Source of the DNA: CAMLIZ01 sp036231905
GTDB lineage: Bacteria; Pseudomonadota; Gammaproteobacteria; Burkholderiales; Burkholderiaceae_C
DNA length: 64,000 nt
Assembly: GCF_036231905.1 (NCBI RefSeq)
Contig: NZ_JAZARE010000003.1
Span: 372,001 to 436,000 of the forward strand
Direction of reading: 5' to 3'
Shown here one piece after another: positions 16,885-26,199 of the stretch (within the stretch, counting starts at the first letter, position 1; every line of letters begins with the position of its first letter). Position numbers and translations under genes: made by a program. Below the pieces are notes generated by a model. It saw only the letters and a list, made by a program, of their open reading frames with translations. It made no database searches and was not told the origin of the DNA.

Positions 16885-17127
16885 TCAGGGCTGCTCAGGA
16901 GCGTCTGACGCGTGGAAGTTCACCGCACGGCCAGGCACGACGGTGGAGATCGCGTGCTTGTAGACCATCTGGGTGACGGTATTGCGCAGCAGCACCACAT
17001 ATTGATCGAAGGATTCGATGTGGCCCTGCAGCTTGATGCCGTTGACGAGGTAGATCGACACCGGCACATGCTCTTTGCGCAGCAGGTTCAGAAACGGGTC
17101 TTGTAGGAGTTGGCCCTTATTGCTCAC
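16885..17127 (-). CDS. hfq: RNA chaperone Hfq
   Basis: Hfq is a hexameric Sm-like protein that pairs small RNAs with mRNAs. The 80-residue product starts at GTG (SNKGQLLQDPFLNLLRKEHVPV) and carries Sm1 (VNGIKLQGHIESFDQYVVLL) and Sm2 with the YKHAIST motif. It has almost no C-terminal extension, as is common outside enterobacteria. GTG at 17127 is chosen because GGAG lies 8 nt upstream and the KGQLLQDPFLN start is invariant; the longer frame extends into untranslated sequence. Confidence 0.98.
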   Translation of the reverse strand: MSNKGQLLQDPFLNLLRKEHVPVSIYLVNGIKLQGHIESFDQYVVLLRNTVTQMVYKHAISTVVPGRAVNFHASDAPEQP

Positions 17128-17209
17128 GATATAGCTCCGTGTTCGAAGTTCTGGAGAATGCCACGTTAACACACAGGGGGTGCGTTCGCGACACCGGGTG
17201 GATTGGCCC

Positions 17210-18547
17210 TCAACCGCTCTTTTCGTCGAACGGATTGCGGGACGATTTCATCTCGATGCGCAACGGCGTACCCACCAGCTGGAAGTGCGCCCGGAAGCGC
17301 CCTTCAAGGTACCGCTTGTACGCGTCGGTCACGTGCTCCAGCGAGTTGCCATGGATCACGATCACCGGCGGGTTCATGCCGCCCTGGTGGGCATACCGCA
17401 GCTTCGGCCGGAACATGCCTGCCCGCTTGGGCGCCTGGTGTTCCACCGCTTCGTGGAGCAAGCGGGTGAGCACCGGCGTGGACATCTTCTTGGTGGCCGA
17501 TGCATGCGCATCCGCGATCGCTGACCACAGTGGCCCCAGGCCTTGCCGCTTCAGCGCCGAGATATGCAGGATGGGGGCGAACTTCAGGAAGGCAAGCCGG
17601 GTCTCGATCGAACGCGCCAGCATTTCGCGCTGGTAGCTGTCCACCGCATCCCACTTGTTGATGGCGATCACCACCGCCCGGCCTGCGTCGAGGATGTAGC
17701 CCGCGATGTGGGCATCCTGGTCGCTCACGCCTTCGGCCGCATCGATCAGCAGCACCACCACGTTGGCGTCGGCGATCGCCTGCAGCGTCTTCACGACGGA
17801 GAACTTCTCGATCGCCTCGAACACCCGGCCCTTGCGGCGCAGGCCGGCGGTGTCGATCAGCTGGAACTTGCGGCCGTGGCGCTCGAAGGGCACGCTGATC
17901 GCGTCGCGCGTGGTGCCCGGCATGTCGAAGGCGATCAGGCGCTCTTCGCCCAGCCAGGTGTTGATGAGCGTGGACTTGCCCACGTTGGGCCGGCCCGCCA
18001 CCGCCAGGCGGATGGGCGCGCCCTCCTCGTCTTCCTCCTCCGGCTCCTCCTCGAACTCGAACTGGTCGAGGATGGCTTCGAGCAGGCTGCGGATGCCCTG
18101 GCCGTGTGCGGCGGAGATGGGATGCGGATCACCCATGCCGAGCTCATGGAACTCGGCCAGCAAGGGCGACTCCGCCATGCCTTCGGCCTTGTTCACAGCC
18201 AGCAGCACGCGTTTGTTGGCCTGGCGCAGGTAGCGCGCGATGTCATGGTCCTGCGGCGACAGCCCGTTGCGCACGTCCACCACGAAGACCACGGCGTCGG
18301 CTTCGGCGACCGCCTGCTTGGTCTGCTTGGCCATTTCGGCGACCACGCCGGTGGGCTTTTCGGGTTCGAAACCGCCGGTGTCGATGACGATGAACTCGCG
18401 GTCCCCGAGGCGGCCGTCGCCGTAGTGGCGGTCGCGCGTGAGGCCGGCGAAATCCGCGACGATCGCATCCCGGCTCTTGGTGAGCCGGTTGAAAAGGGTG
18501 GACTTGCCCACGTTGGGGCGGCCGACCAGGGCGATGACAGGTTTCAC
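17210..18547 (-). CDS. der: Ribosome biogenesis GTPase Der (EngA)
   Basis: Der is an essential tandem-domain GTPase needed for 50S subunit maturation. The 445-residue protein has two G domains, each with GRPNVGKST (9-17 and 185-193), joined by a very acidic linker at about 164-176 (EFEEEPEEEDEE), and a C-terminal KH-like domain. DTGGF and DTAGLRRKG are the switch II motifs. It starts 19 nt after the bamB stop on the same strand, the usual order. Confidence 0.98.
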   Translation of the reverse strand: MKPVIALVGRPNVGKSTLFNRLTKSRDAIVADFAGLTRDRHYGDGRLGDREFIVIDTGGFEPEKPTGVVAEMAKQTKQAVAEADAVVFVVDVRNGLSPQDHDIARYLRQANKRVLLAVNKAEGMAESPLLAEFHELGMGDPHPISAAHGQGIRSLLEAILDQFEFEEEPEEEDEEGAPIRLAVAGRPNVGKSTLINTWLGEERLIAFDMPGTTRDAISVPFERHGRKFQLIDTAGLRRKGRVFEAIEKFSVVKTLQAIADANVVVLLIDAAEGVSDQDAHIAGYILDAGRAVVIAINKWDAVDSYQREMLARSIETRLAFLKFAPILHISALKRQGLGPLWSAIADAHASATKKMSTPVLTRLLHEAVEHQAPKRAGMFRPKLRYAHQGGMNPPVIVIHGNSLEHVTDAYKRYLEGRFRAHFQLVGTPLRIEMKSSRNPFDEKSG

Positions 18548-18566
18548 GGCAGGTGGAAGACGGGGT

Positions 18567-19730
18567 TCATTCCGGCCGGAAAGCGAACAGGCCGCCGTTG
18601 CGCGTGGTCACCAGCAAGGTGGTGCCCGATCGCACGGGGGTGCCGACCACCGCCGAGCCGTCGGTGGGCAGGCGCAGCAGCGTCTCGCCGGTCTCGCGGG
18701 CCAGGAAGTGCACATAACCTTCGAAATCGCCGAACACCACGGTCTTGCCCACGCTGAGCGGGCCGCTCAAGCCGCGGTTGAGGAAACGCTCATGGGTCCA
18801 GGCAACATCGCCGCTGGCGGTGCGCCAGGCGGTCACCCGATCGCTGGCATCGCCGCCGAAGAGGAACTCGGCATCCCCGCCGACCGCGTTGATGCCGCCC
18901 ACGTTCTTGCTCCACAGCAGGCTGGCGCGCTCGGCATTGGCACAGGCCACCGCCGACTGGAAGGCGCGGGCGCACACGGTGTCTCCTGTCCGCACCACCG
19001 GGCCCACCAGGTCGGCCAGGCGCTCGACTTCGTTGGTGCCGCGCGGCGATGCCAGCGGCACCTCCCAGCGGACGGTGCCGCGCACCGGATCCACCCCGGT
19101 CAGGCGAGCGCCCTGGCCCACCAGCAAGGTGTCCTTGAAGGCGGCCACGACGCCCGGCTGGGCCAGCGTGAGCGCGTCGCCAGGGCGTTGCAGCGACCAG
19201 ATGCGCCGGCCGTCCAGCACGTCGAAGGCATGCACCGCCCGGTCCACGCCCATCACGAAGACACGTTCGCCGGCCACCAGCGGCGCGGCGACGACGCGCG
19301 AGCTGAGCGCCTGGCGCCACTTGAGCGCACCGGCTTCCATCACCACCAGCTCGTTGTTGCGGGTCACCACCGCGGCAAAGCGACCATCGCTGCCCACGCC
19401 GGCGGACAGGCGTTCGCCGACATTGCCGCGCCAGAGTTCGCGGCCGTCGTCCGCGTTCAGCGCCACCACCGTGCCGTCGGTGCCGGCCGCGGTGAAGGAG
19501 GCGCCGCTCACGGCGACCGCCATCGGGAACTGCACGCTGTCCACCCGCGCGGCCCACACCTGCCGGCCCGCGATCTTGGGCGTCACGGCTTCCAGCTCCG
19601 CAGGCTTGGGCTTGTCGGAGAACCAGCTCATCGGGTTCAAGCCGCTCAGGCTGCCGCAACCGGCCAGCATGCTGAGCGACAGCACCGCCGTCGCACAGGC
19701 GGCCCTGCGCACCATGGCGCCGGCCATCAT
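18567..19730 (-). CDS. bamB: Outer-membrane assembly lipoprotein BamB
   Basis: BamB is a beta-propeller lipoprotein of the BAM complex that supports BamA in folding outer-membrane proteins. The 387-residue precursor has a signal peptide ending in the lipobox MLAGC (Cys25) and then repeated PQQ-type blades (for example GTVVALNADDGRELWRGN, HAFDVLDGRRIWSL, VHFLARETGETLLRL). The start at 19730 forms ATGA with the stop of the upstream yfgM-like gene, so they are translationally coupled. Confidence 0.95.
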   Translation of the reverse strand: MMAGAMVRRAACATAVLSLSMLAGCGSLSGLNPMSWFSDKPKPAELEAVTPKIAGRQVWAARVDSVQFPMAVAVSGASFTAAGTDGTVVALNADDGRELWRGNVGERLSAGVGSDGRFAAVVTRNNELVVMEAGALKWRQALSSRVVAAPLVAGERVFVMGVDRAVHAFDVLDGRRIWSLQRPGDALTLAQPGVVAAFKDTLLVGQGARLTGVDPVRGTVRWEVPLASPRGTNEVERLADLVGPVVRTGDTVCARAFQSAVACANAERASLLWSKNVGGINAVGGDAEFLFGGDASDRVTAWRTASGDVAWTHERFLNRGLSGPLSVGKTVVFGDFEGYVHFLARETGETLLRLPTDGSAVVGTPVRSGTTLLVTTRNGGLFAFRPE

Positions 19731-20410
19731 TGTTTGGCTCCTGCAGGTGCCGAAGCACCGGCCGCGGGCTCCGGCGGGGCACCCAGCGCCGTGAGCTTGG
19801 CATCCACCAGGCGCCGGTATTCGAGCTTCTCGTCCATGGCCTTCCATGCAGCCTGGTAGGCCGCCTTGGCGTCGTCCTTCTTGCCCTGCGCCAGCAGCAC
19901 GTCGCCGCGCCGGTCGGCCACCAGGGCTTCAAACTCCTTGCCGCTGGCCGAGGCGAGTTGCTTCAGCGCTTCGTCGTACTGCTTCTGGTCGAGCAGCACA
20001 CCGGCCAGGCGCAGCCGCGCGATGGTCTTGTATTCGTTCTCGGTGGCGTTGTCAGCCACCCAGGCCAAGGTGGCTTTCGCGCCGTCGGCCTGGCCTTTTT
20101 CGTACTGCACCTTGGCCGCGAGCAGGCCGCCCTGCTCAGCGAAGGCCGTGCGCGGATAGCGGGCCTTCAGGTCGGAGAAGACCTTGCCAGCCTTCTCCGC
20201 ATCGCCAGCCTGCGCTGCGCGCTCGAGCTCATCGAACATCGCGCTGGCCTTGCCGGCCTGCTCGCGCTGGTACCAGTTCCAGCCGTTCCACGCGGCGAAC
20301 GCGCCGAGCACGAGGATCAGCACCCAGGTGATCAGGTTGCCGTATTGCTTCCAGAACGCCTTGAGTTCGTCGAGCTGTTCTTGTTCTTGCAGGTCGAGTT
20401 GAGTCGCCAT
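19727..20410 (-). CDS. YfgM-like tetratricopeptide membrane protein
   Basis: A 227-residue inner-membrane protein: an acidic N-terminus (MATQLDLQEQEQLDELKAFW), one membrane segment at about 25-43, and a periplasmic TPR domain up to about 205, then an Ala/Pro-rich tail. In E. coli YfgM associates with SecYEG and the periplasmic chaperone PpiD. The hisS-yfgM-bamB-der order is the same here. Start chosen at the ATG that places the conserved acidic N-terminus first. Confidence 0.9.
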   Translation of the reverse strand: MATQLDLQEQEQLDELKAFWKQYGNLITWVLILVLGAFAAWNGWNWYQREQAGKASAMFDELERAAQAGDAEKAGKVFSDLKARYPRTAFAEQGGLLAAKVQYEKGQADGAKATLAWVADNATENEYKTIARLRLAGVLLDQKQYDEALKQLASASGKEFEALVADRRGDVLLAQGKKDDAKAAYQAAWKAMDEKLEYRRLVDAKLTALGAPPEPAAGASAPAGAKQ

Positions 20411-20477
20411 GGTGCCCGCGCCTTCGCCAGGCGCTGCGTTGGAAAAGGGAGGATTATGGCTTCGGCCGGTGCGGCGC

Positions 20478-21788
20478 TTATGCGCCGAGCCATTCGCGGG
20501 CCAGGGAGGCCAGCTGACCGATCGGCACGCTGCGTTGCCCGGCACCCGCATCCCGCAAGGACTTGACCGCGACTTCACCGCGCGCAAGTTCGTCGTCACC
20601 GAAGATCAGCGCGTAGCGTGCGCCGCTGGCATCCGCCTTCTTGAACTGCGCCTTCATGCTGCCGCCGCCGGCGTGCATGAGCACCGCCACGCCAGCGGCA
20701 CGCAGGGATTCCAGCGCCGCCATGGCTTGCGGCACGGCGGCCGCCGACGGCAGCACCGCATAGGCCAGCGGCACGGCGCCCGGCACCGGCAGGGCCAGCT
20801 CCTGGATCAGCAGCAGCAGGCGCTCGATGCCCAGCCCGAAGCCGACCGCAGGTGTCGGCTTGCCGCCCAGTTGCTCGATCAGGCCGTCGTAGCGGCCGCC
20901 ACCACACACCGTGCCCTGGGAGCCGAGCTGGTCGGTCACCCACTCGAACACCGTGAGGTTGTAGTAGTCCATGCCGCGCACCAGGCGCGGATTCACGCGG
21001 TAGGCCAGGCCCGCGGCATCCAGCACCGCGCGTACTGCATTGAAGTGCGCAAGCGAGGCCTCGCCGAGGAAGTCCATCAGCTGCGGCGCGCCTTCGATCA
21101 GCGTCTGCATCGCCGGGTTCTTGCTGTCCAGGATGCGCAGCGGGTTGCTGTGCAGGCGACGCTGGGAGTCCGCGTCCAGCGCGTCGGCATGCTGCTGGAA
21201 GTAGGCCACCAGCGCATCGCGGTGGGCGCGCCGCTCGGCGGGCTGGCCCAGGCTGTTGAGCTCCAGCCGCACCTGCTGGCCTTCCACCAGGCCGAGCTCG
21301 CGCCAGAGGCTGCGCGCCATGAGGATCATCTCCGCATCAACGTCCGGCCCGGCAAAGCCCAGTGCCTCCACGTCGAGCTGGTGGAACTGGCGATAGCGGC
21401 CCTTCTGCGGCTTCTCGTGGCGGAACATCGCACCCATGGTCCACACGCGCAGCGGGCCGTTGTAGAGCGCGTTGTGCTCCACCATCGCGCGCACGATGCC
21501 GGCAGTGGCTTCGGGCCGAAGGGTGAGCCGGTCGCCGTTCATCGCATCGACAAAGGAGTACATCTCCTTTTCCACGATGTCGGTCACCTCGCCCAGGCCG
21601 CGCACGAACAAGGCGGTGGGCTCCACGATGGGCGTCAGCAGGTACTGGTAGCCATAGCGGCCGAGCACTGTGCGCACCGTGGTGTCGAACCACTGCCACA
21701 AGCCGGAATCGGGCAGCTTCTCGGTGCGCGGCACGCTCGCCGGCAGGATGTCGTTCATGCCTTTGACGGCACGCAGGATGTCAGCCAT
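20478..21788 (-). CDS. hisS: Histidyl-tRNA synthetase
   Basis: Charges tRNA-His with histidine. The 436-residue class II synthetase starts ADILRAVKGMNDILP and has motif 2 (FRHEKPQKGRYRQFHQLDVE), the histidine-binding loop LVRGMDYYNLTVFE, and motif 3 (AVGFGLGIERLLLL), followed by the anticodon-binding domain. No Shine-Dalgarno is visible upstream of the ATG, and an intrinsic terminator lies in the gap after ispG. Confidence 0.98.
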   Translation of the reverse strand: MADILRAVKGMNDILPASVPRTEKLPDSGLWQWFDTTVRTVLGRYGYQYLLTPIVEPTALFVRGLGEVTDIVEKEMYSFVDAMNGDRLTLRPEATAGIVRAMVEHNALYNGPLRVWTMGAMFRHEKPQKGRYRQFHQLDVEALGFAGPDVDAEMILMARSLWRELGLVEGQQVRLELNSLGQPAERRAHRDALVAYFQQHADALDADSQRRLHSNPLRILDSKNPAMQTLIEGAPQLMDFLGEASLAHFNAVRAVLDAAGLAYRVNPRLVRGMDYYNLTVFEWVTDQLGSQGTVCGGGRYDGLIEQLGGKPTPAVGFGLGIERLLLLIQELALPVPGAVPLAYAVLPSAAAVPQAMAALESLRAAGVAVLMHAGGGSMKAQFKKADASGARYALIFGDDELARGEVAVKSLRDAGAGQRSVPIGQLASLAREWLGA

Positions 21789-21799
21789 GTCTGGAGTGC

Positions 21800-21820
21800 A
21801 AAAAGCGGCCTCTTGGCCGC
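21800..21820 (-). terminator. Terminator hairpin between ispG and hisS
   Basis: The minus strand reads GCGGCC-AAGA-GGCCGC-TTTTT, ending 12 nt before the hisS start codon. It is a complete intrinsic terminator inside an otherwise tight gene run. It may attenuate hisS or also hide its ribosome-binding region. Confidence 0.75.
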
Positions 21821-21860
21821 GTGGGATGAGGAGGAAGGCGGTGCGAGGACGACAGCCGCT

Positions 21861-23144
21861 TCAATGCGCGGCCGTGGCAGCGCCGAAGCGGCGCTCGATG
21901 TAGTCCTCGACGATCTTCTGGAAGTCGCGGGCGATGCCTTCGCCGCGCAGCGTCAAAGCCTTCTCGCCGTCAATGAACACCGGAGCCGCGGGGGCCTCGC
22001 CAGTGCCCGGCAGGCTGATGCCGATGTCGGCATGCTTGCTCTCGCCGGGGCCGTTGACGATGCAGCCCATCACCGCGACCTTCATGTTCTCCACACCGGG
22101 ATAGCGCGCGCGCCACACCGGCATCTGCAGGCGCAGGTAGTCGTCGATCTGCTTGGCCAGCTCCTGGAAGGTGGTGCTGGTGGTGCGGCCGCACCCGGGG
22201 CAGGCGGTGACGCTGGGGTTGAAGTGGCGCAGGCCCAGCGCCTGCAGGATCTCCAGCGCCACCACCACCTCCTGGGTGCGTGCTTCGCCGGGCTGGGGCG
22301 TGAGCGACACGCGGATGGTGTCGCCGATGCCTTCCTGCAGCAGCACCGACAGCGCCGCCGCCGAGGCCACCGTGCCCTTGGTGCCCATGCCGGCTTCGGT
22401 GAGGCCCAGGTGCAACGCATAGTCGCAGCGCTGGCTGAGCGCGCGGTACACGCTGATCAGGTCCTGCACGCCGCTGACCTTGCAGCTGATGATGATCTGG
22501 TTCGGGTCCAGGCCCAGCTCGCTCGCGTAGGCCGCCGACTGCAGCGCCGAGCTCACCAGCGCCTGGTACATCACCTGCTTGGCGTCCCAGGGTTGGGCGC
22601 GCTTCGCGTTGTCGTCCATCAGCGACGCGAGCAGTTCCTGGTCCAGGCTGCCCCAGTTGACGCCGATGCGCACCGCCTTGTTCCAGCGGCAGGCCGCTTC
22701 GATCATCTGGGCGAACTGGCGGTCGCGCTTGTCGCCCTTGCCGACGTTGCCCGGGTTGATGCGGTACTTGGACAGCGCCTCGGCGCACGCGGGAAACTCG
22801 GTCAGCAGCCGATGACCGTTGTAGTGGAAGTCGCCCACCAGCGGCACGGCTATGCCCATGCGGTCCAGTTGCTCGCGGATGTGCGGCACCGCCTGCGCGG
22901 CCTCCGGCGTATTGACCGTGATGCGCACCATCTCCGAGCCGGCCACGGCCAGCTCCTTCACCTGGATGGCGGTGCCGATGACGTCCACCGTGTCGGTGTT
23001 GGTCATGGACTGCACACGCACCGGTGCATCGCCGCCCACCGTGACCACACGGTCGCCCCACGCCACGCGCGCCTGGCGCGAACGGCGCTGCGCCGGCGCG
23101 GCGGCGGCAATCGGTTCGAAGGAGAAGGCGTTCAGGTCGGTCAT
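21861..23144 (-). CDS. ispG: 4-hydroxy-3-methylbut-2-enyl diphosphate synthase
   Basis: IspG (GcpE) reduces methylerythritol cyclodiphosphate to HMBPP in the MEP isoprenoid pathway using a [4Fe-4S] cluster. The 427-residue protein has the TIM-barrel domain (VQSMTNTDTVDV, RINPGNVG) and the C-terminal cluster domain with cysteines in CPGCGRTT and MGCIVNGPGE. It feeds farnesyl diphosphate to the hpnCDE genes at the far end of this window. It lies between rodZ and hisS. Confidence 0.97.
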   Translation of the reverse strand: MTDLNAFSFEPIAAAAPAQRRSRQARVAWGDRVVTVGGDAPVRVQSMTNTDTVDVIGTAIQVKELAVAGSEMVRITVNTPEAAQAVPHIREQLDRMGIAVPLVGDFHYNGHRLLTEFPACAEALSKYRINPGNVGKGDKRDRQFAQMIEAACRWNKAVRIGVNWGSLDQELLASLMDDNAKRAQPWDAKQVMYQALVSSALQSAAYASELGLDPNQIIISCKVSGVQDLISVYRALSQRCDYALHLGLTEAGMGTKGTVASAAALSVLLQEGIGDTIRVSLTPQPGEARTQEVVVALEILQALGLRHFNPSVTACPGCGRTTSTTFQELAKQIDDYLRLQMPVWRARYPGVENMKVAVMGCIVNGPGESKHADIGISLPGTGEAPAAPVFIDGEKALTLRGEGIARDFQKIVEDYIERRFGAATAAH

Positions 23145-23172
23145 GCGTCTTTCGGCGTCCGGCTTGCGGCCG

Positions 23173-24141
23173 CTACTTCAGTTCAAGGCGTGCCACGTTG
23201 TCGCGGGTGGACAGCGGCACCGGCTGGCCGCGGAAGCTGAGCTGCGTGACCGCGGCATTGCCGATTTTCACGCGCAAGGGCACCGGCCCTGCCAGCGACA
23301 CGGACTCTCCGGTCTGCACGGTGCGCGAGATCAGCACCTTGCCGGTCGCGTCCTGTACCTCCAGCCACGACGGCCCGCTGGTGGCCTTGACGGTGAGTTG
23401 CGGCTCGGCCGTGTTGCCGGCCCCCGGTGCGGTCGGCGGCGGGGTCAGCGGCAAGGCCATGCTGGCCGGCGAGGCCACCACGGGAGACCGCGAGGCCACC
23501 GTGGACGCAGCCGGCACCAGTGCCGGTGCAGCCGTGGGTGCGGACGCCGCCGCCGAGGCGGCCACCGTGGGCGCGGCCGTGGACGCGGATGCCGGCACGG
23601 CCACAGGAGCAGCGAGGGTCGGCATGGGTGCCGGCGCTGCGATCGCTGTGGTACTGGCGGCATCGGCCACCGCCGAGGCGGCCGGCGCTTCGGCGGGCGC
23701 GGCGCCACGCGGCAGGTTCAGCCAGCCCGGCGGCAGGAAGTACACCGCCACGGCGGCCGCCACCAGCATGGCAGAGCCCCACACCACCGGCCGGTTGAAT
23801 GCTGGCCAGTCGCTGCTGTCTCGCCGGCTGCCCCGTTCACGGAACGGCGCATTGATGCCCTCGCTCACCTTTTCCAGGCCCTTGCCGGGTGCCTGGGGCA
23901 ATTTGGCAAGCACCGGCTCGGCAGGGATCTTGAGCGCGCGGCACACCGCCTGGGCCAGCGCCCGGGTGAAGGTGGTGTCGGAGAGTTCTTCGTAGCGGTC
24001 GGCTTCCAGCGCCTCCAGCTTGCGCGGAGTGACCTTGATCGCAGCGGCCAGGGCCGCGATGTGCATGCCCTGCGCCATGCGGGCCTCGCGCAGCATGGCG
24101 CCCGCGGTCAGGCCGGCCTGCTCTTCACCCACCTCACTCAT
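23173..24141 (-). CDS. rodZ: RodZ-like cell-shape protein (HTH, TM, DUF4115)
   Basis: RodZ links MreB to the cell-wall elongation machinery. The 322-residue protein has a cytoplasmic helix-turn-helix domain (about 13-75; MLREARMAQGMHIAALAAAIKV), a membrane segment at about 119-136, a long periplasmic Ala/Pro/Val-rich linker (about 145-235) and a C-terminal DUF4115 beta domain ending VARLELK. The start at 24141 overlaps the end of pilW by 8 nt. The linker is low complexity and is likely to vary between strains. Confidence 0.9.
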   Translation of the reverse strand: MSEVGEEQAGLTAGAMLREARMAQGMHIAALAAAIKVTPRKLEALEADRYEELSDTTFTRALAQAVCRALKIPAEPVLAKLPQAPGKGLEKVSEGINAPFRERGSRRDSSDWPAFNRPVVWGSAMLVAAAVAVYFLPPGWLNLPRGAAPAEAPAASAVADAASTTAIAAPAPMPTLAAPVAVPASASTAAPTVAASAAASAPTAAPALVPAASTVASRSPVVASPASMALPLTPPPTAPGAGNTAEPQLTVKATSGPSWLEVQDATGKVLISRTVQTGESVSLAGPVPLRVKIGNAAVTQLSFRGQPVPLSTRDNVARLELK

Positions 24142-24964
24142 CGAACCGCCCTCTCTCCAGCGCCAGGGTTTCAGGCGCCTGCGGGAAGCGGTTGCGCAGC
24201 TCGGTGCCGAACTGCTGCACCCCCTGCCGGTTGCCGAGCTTGTTCTCGACCCGCGCTGCCAGCCACAAGGTCTGGGCGCTGGACTGCTCGGGCTGCGCAT
24301 TGACGCGGCCGATGTAGAAACGGGCACGCTCGTACTCGGCGCGCTGGTACAGGACCTCGGCGAGGTTCACTGCGGTCGTGGGGTTGCTCGGGTCGAACTC
24401 ATAGGCCCGCAACAGGGTGCGTTCGGCTTCTGCCAACTGGCCGGCGCGTGCCTGGCACACACCCTGCGCCAGCAGGGTGCGCGGCTGGCCGCGGTACTGC
24501 GGCTGGGCCACCGCCTGCCCGAACTGCGCCTGCGCCTCGTCGAACCGGCGCTGCTGGCACAGGAACCAGCCATAGTTGTGCATGGCATCGGCGTCATGCG
24601 CGTTCAGCTGCAACGCGCGGCGGAAGCTTTCCTCCGCCAGCGGCGCGTTACCCATGCTGCCGTAGATCAGCCCGCGCAGGTTGTAGGCATCGCCGAACTG
24701 CGGGTCGGCAGCCAACGCCTGCCTCACCTCGTCGAGCGCGGTGTCGGTCTGGCCGCGCGCGAAGTAGGCGGACGCCAGTTCCAGCCGCACGCGGGCCCGC
24801 CGGTCGTTGTCGCCTTGCTCCGACGAAGCGCCCGAAGTGCGGCTGCCATCCGTGCTGGTGCTGGAGCTGGTGGTGGTGCAGCCGGTGAGCGCGAGCGCGC
24901 AGGCCACGCCGGCCATCCAGCGCAGGGCGGTCGGCGATGGCCATCGGCGTAGGCAGTGCCTCAT
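24134..24964 (-). CDS. pilW: Type IV pilus biogenesis lipoprotein PilW/PilF
   Basis: PilW (PilF in Pseudomonas) is an outer-membrane lipoprotein with TPR repeats that helps the PilQ secretin assemble. The 276-residue precursor has a signal peptide with lipobox ALTGC (Cys29), a Ser/Thr-rich linker, then about six TPR-like units (for example ARVRLELASAYFARGQTDTA and YNLRGLIYGSMGNAPLAEES). The ATG at 24964 is preferred over an upstream TTG because it starts a proper signal peptide and follows GGAG. It overlaps rodZ and follows rlmN. Confidence 0.9.
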   Translation of the reverse strand: MRHCLRRWPSPTALRWMAGVACALALTGCTTTSSSTSTDGSRTSGASSEQGDNDRRARVRLELASAYFARGQTDTALDEVRQALAADPQFGDAYNLRGLIYGSMGNAPLAEESFRRALQLNAHDADAMHNYGWFLCQQRRFDEAQAQFGQAVAQPQYRGQPRTLLAQGVCQARAGQLAEAERTLLRAYEFDPSNPTTAVNLAEVLYQRAEYERARFYIGRVNAQPEQSSAQTLWLAARVENKLGNRQGVQQFGTELRNRFPQAPETLALERGRFDE

Positions 24965-25010
24965 CAACAAGCGTCGTCTCCTCGGCTCAGCAGGTGAGCG
25001 GCTCAAAAGG

Positions 25011-26174
25011 TCAATGGTGCCCCGGATTGCGTGGCGAGCTCACTGGCTGCAGCCGGATGGGCGCGCGGCTCATGCGTTCGCGGGCGTGCGTGCGATCCTG
25101 CACTTCGCCGGCCAGCTGGCCGCAGGCGGCGGCGATGTCGTCGCCCCGTGTCTTGCGCACCGTGGTGACCACGCCCGCGTCCTGCAGCACCTTGGCAAAA
25201 GCCTGCACGCGCTCGCGCGGCGATCGGATGAGGCCGGACTCCGGGAAGGGATTGAACGGAATGAGATTCAGCTTGCACGACACCGGGCCGATCGCCCGCG
25301 TGGCCGAGTGCTCGCCGCGCACCAGGGCCACCAGTTCGCGCGCCAGCTCGGGCGTGTCGTTCACCCCGTCCAGCATGCAGTACTCGAAGGTGATGAAGTC
25401 GCGCGGCGCCGCTTCCAGGTAGCGCTGGCATGCCGCCATCAGCTCATGCAGCGGGTACTTGCGGTTGAGCGGGACGAGGTTGTCGCGCAGCGGATCGTTG
25501 GGCGCATGCAGGGACACCGCCAGCGCGACCGGGCAATCGCTGCGCAGCCGGTCCATCATCGGCACCACGCCGGAGGTGGACACGGTGACACGGCGGCGCG
25601 ACAGGCCGTAGCCGTGGTCGTCGAGCATCATGCGCAGCGCCGGCACCAGCGCGCTGTAGTTCTGCAGCGGCTCGCCCATGCCCATCATCACCACGTTGGT
25701 GATGGCGCGTTCGCCTTCGGCAAGCTGCAAGCGGCGGCGAAGCTGGTGCTCGGCAAACCACAGCTGGGCGATGATCTCACCGGTGCTGAGGTTGCGGCTG
25801 AAGCCCTGATGGCCGGTGGAGCAGAAACGGCAGCCCACCGCACAACCGGCCTGGGACGACACGCACAAGGTGCCGCGGTCGTCTTCGGGGATGAACACCG
25901 ACTCCACCGCGTTGCCGCCGCCCACGTCGAACAGCCACTTGATCGTGCCGTCGGCGGAGGCCTGCTCGCTGATCACCTGCAGCGCGCGCACTTCGGCGCT
26001 GCCGGCCAGCTTTTCACGCAGGGACTTCGCCAGGTCGGACATCTGCGCAAAGTCAGATGCCCCTTTTTGATGGATCCAGCGAAACAGCTGGGTGGCGCGA
26101 AAGCGCTTTTCCCCCAGCTGCTCGCAGTAGGCAGCCAAGCCGTCGAGATCGAATTCAAGCAGATTGGCTGTCAT
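25011..26174 (-). CDS. rlmN: Dual-specificity 23S rRNA/tRNA methyltransferase RlmN
   Basis: RlmN is a radical SAM enzyme that methylates C2 of A2503 in 23S rRNA and A37 of some tRNAs. The 387-residue protein has the CxxxCxxC cluster motif (Cys111, Cys115, Cys118), the methyl-carrying cysteine pair (Cys104 region and the Cys in DDIAAACGQL near 355), and the SxN-type TxGEPLQNY loop (MGMGEPLQNY). Gene order ndk-rlmN-pilW is standard for betaproteobacteria. Confidence 0.97.
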   Translation of the reverse strand: MTANLLEFDLDGLAAYCEQLGEKRFRATQLFRWIHQKGASDFAQMSDLAKSLREKLAGSAEVRALQVISEQASADGTIKWLFDVGGGNAVESVFIPEDDRGTLCVSSQAGCAVGCRFCSTGHQGFSRNLSTGEIIAQLWFAEHQLRRRLQLAEGERAITNVVMMGMGEPLQNYSALVPALRMMLDDHGYGLSRRRVTVSTSGVVPMMDRLRSDCPVALAVSLHAPNDPLRDNLVPLNRKYPLHELMAACQRYLEAAPRDFITFEYCMLDGVNDTPELARELVALVRGEHSATRAIGPVSCKLNLIPFNPFPESGLIRSPRERVQAFAKVLQDAGVVTTVRKTRGDDIAAACGQLAGEVQDRTHARERMSRAPIRLQPVSSPRNPGHH

Positions 26175-26199
26175 GACGCCCCTCCAGGGGCACGCGCTT

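Noticed and set aside
23400..23770. Ala/Pro/Val-rich repetitive stretch in rodZ as a tandem repeat or CRISPR
   Set aside because: It is codon-biased low-complexity coding sequence for the RodZ periplasmic linker. There are no regular repeat-spacer units. No CRISPR array is visible anywhere.
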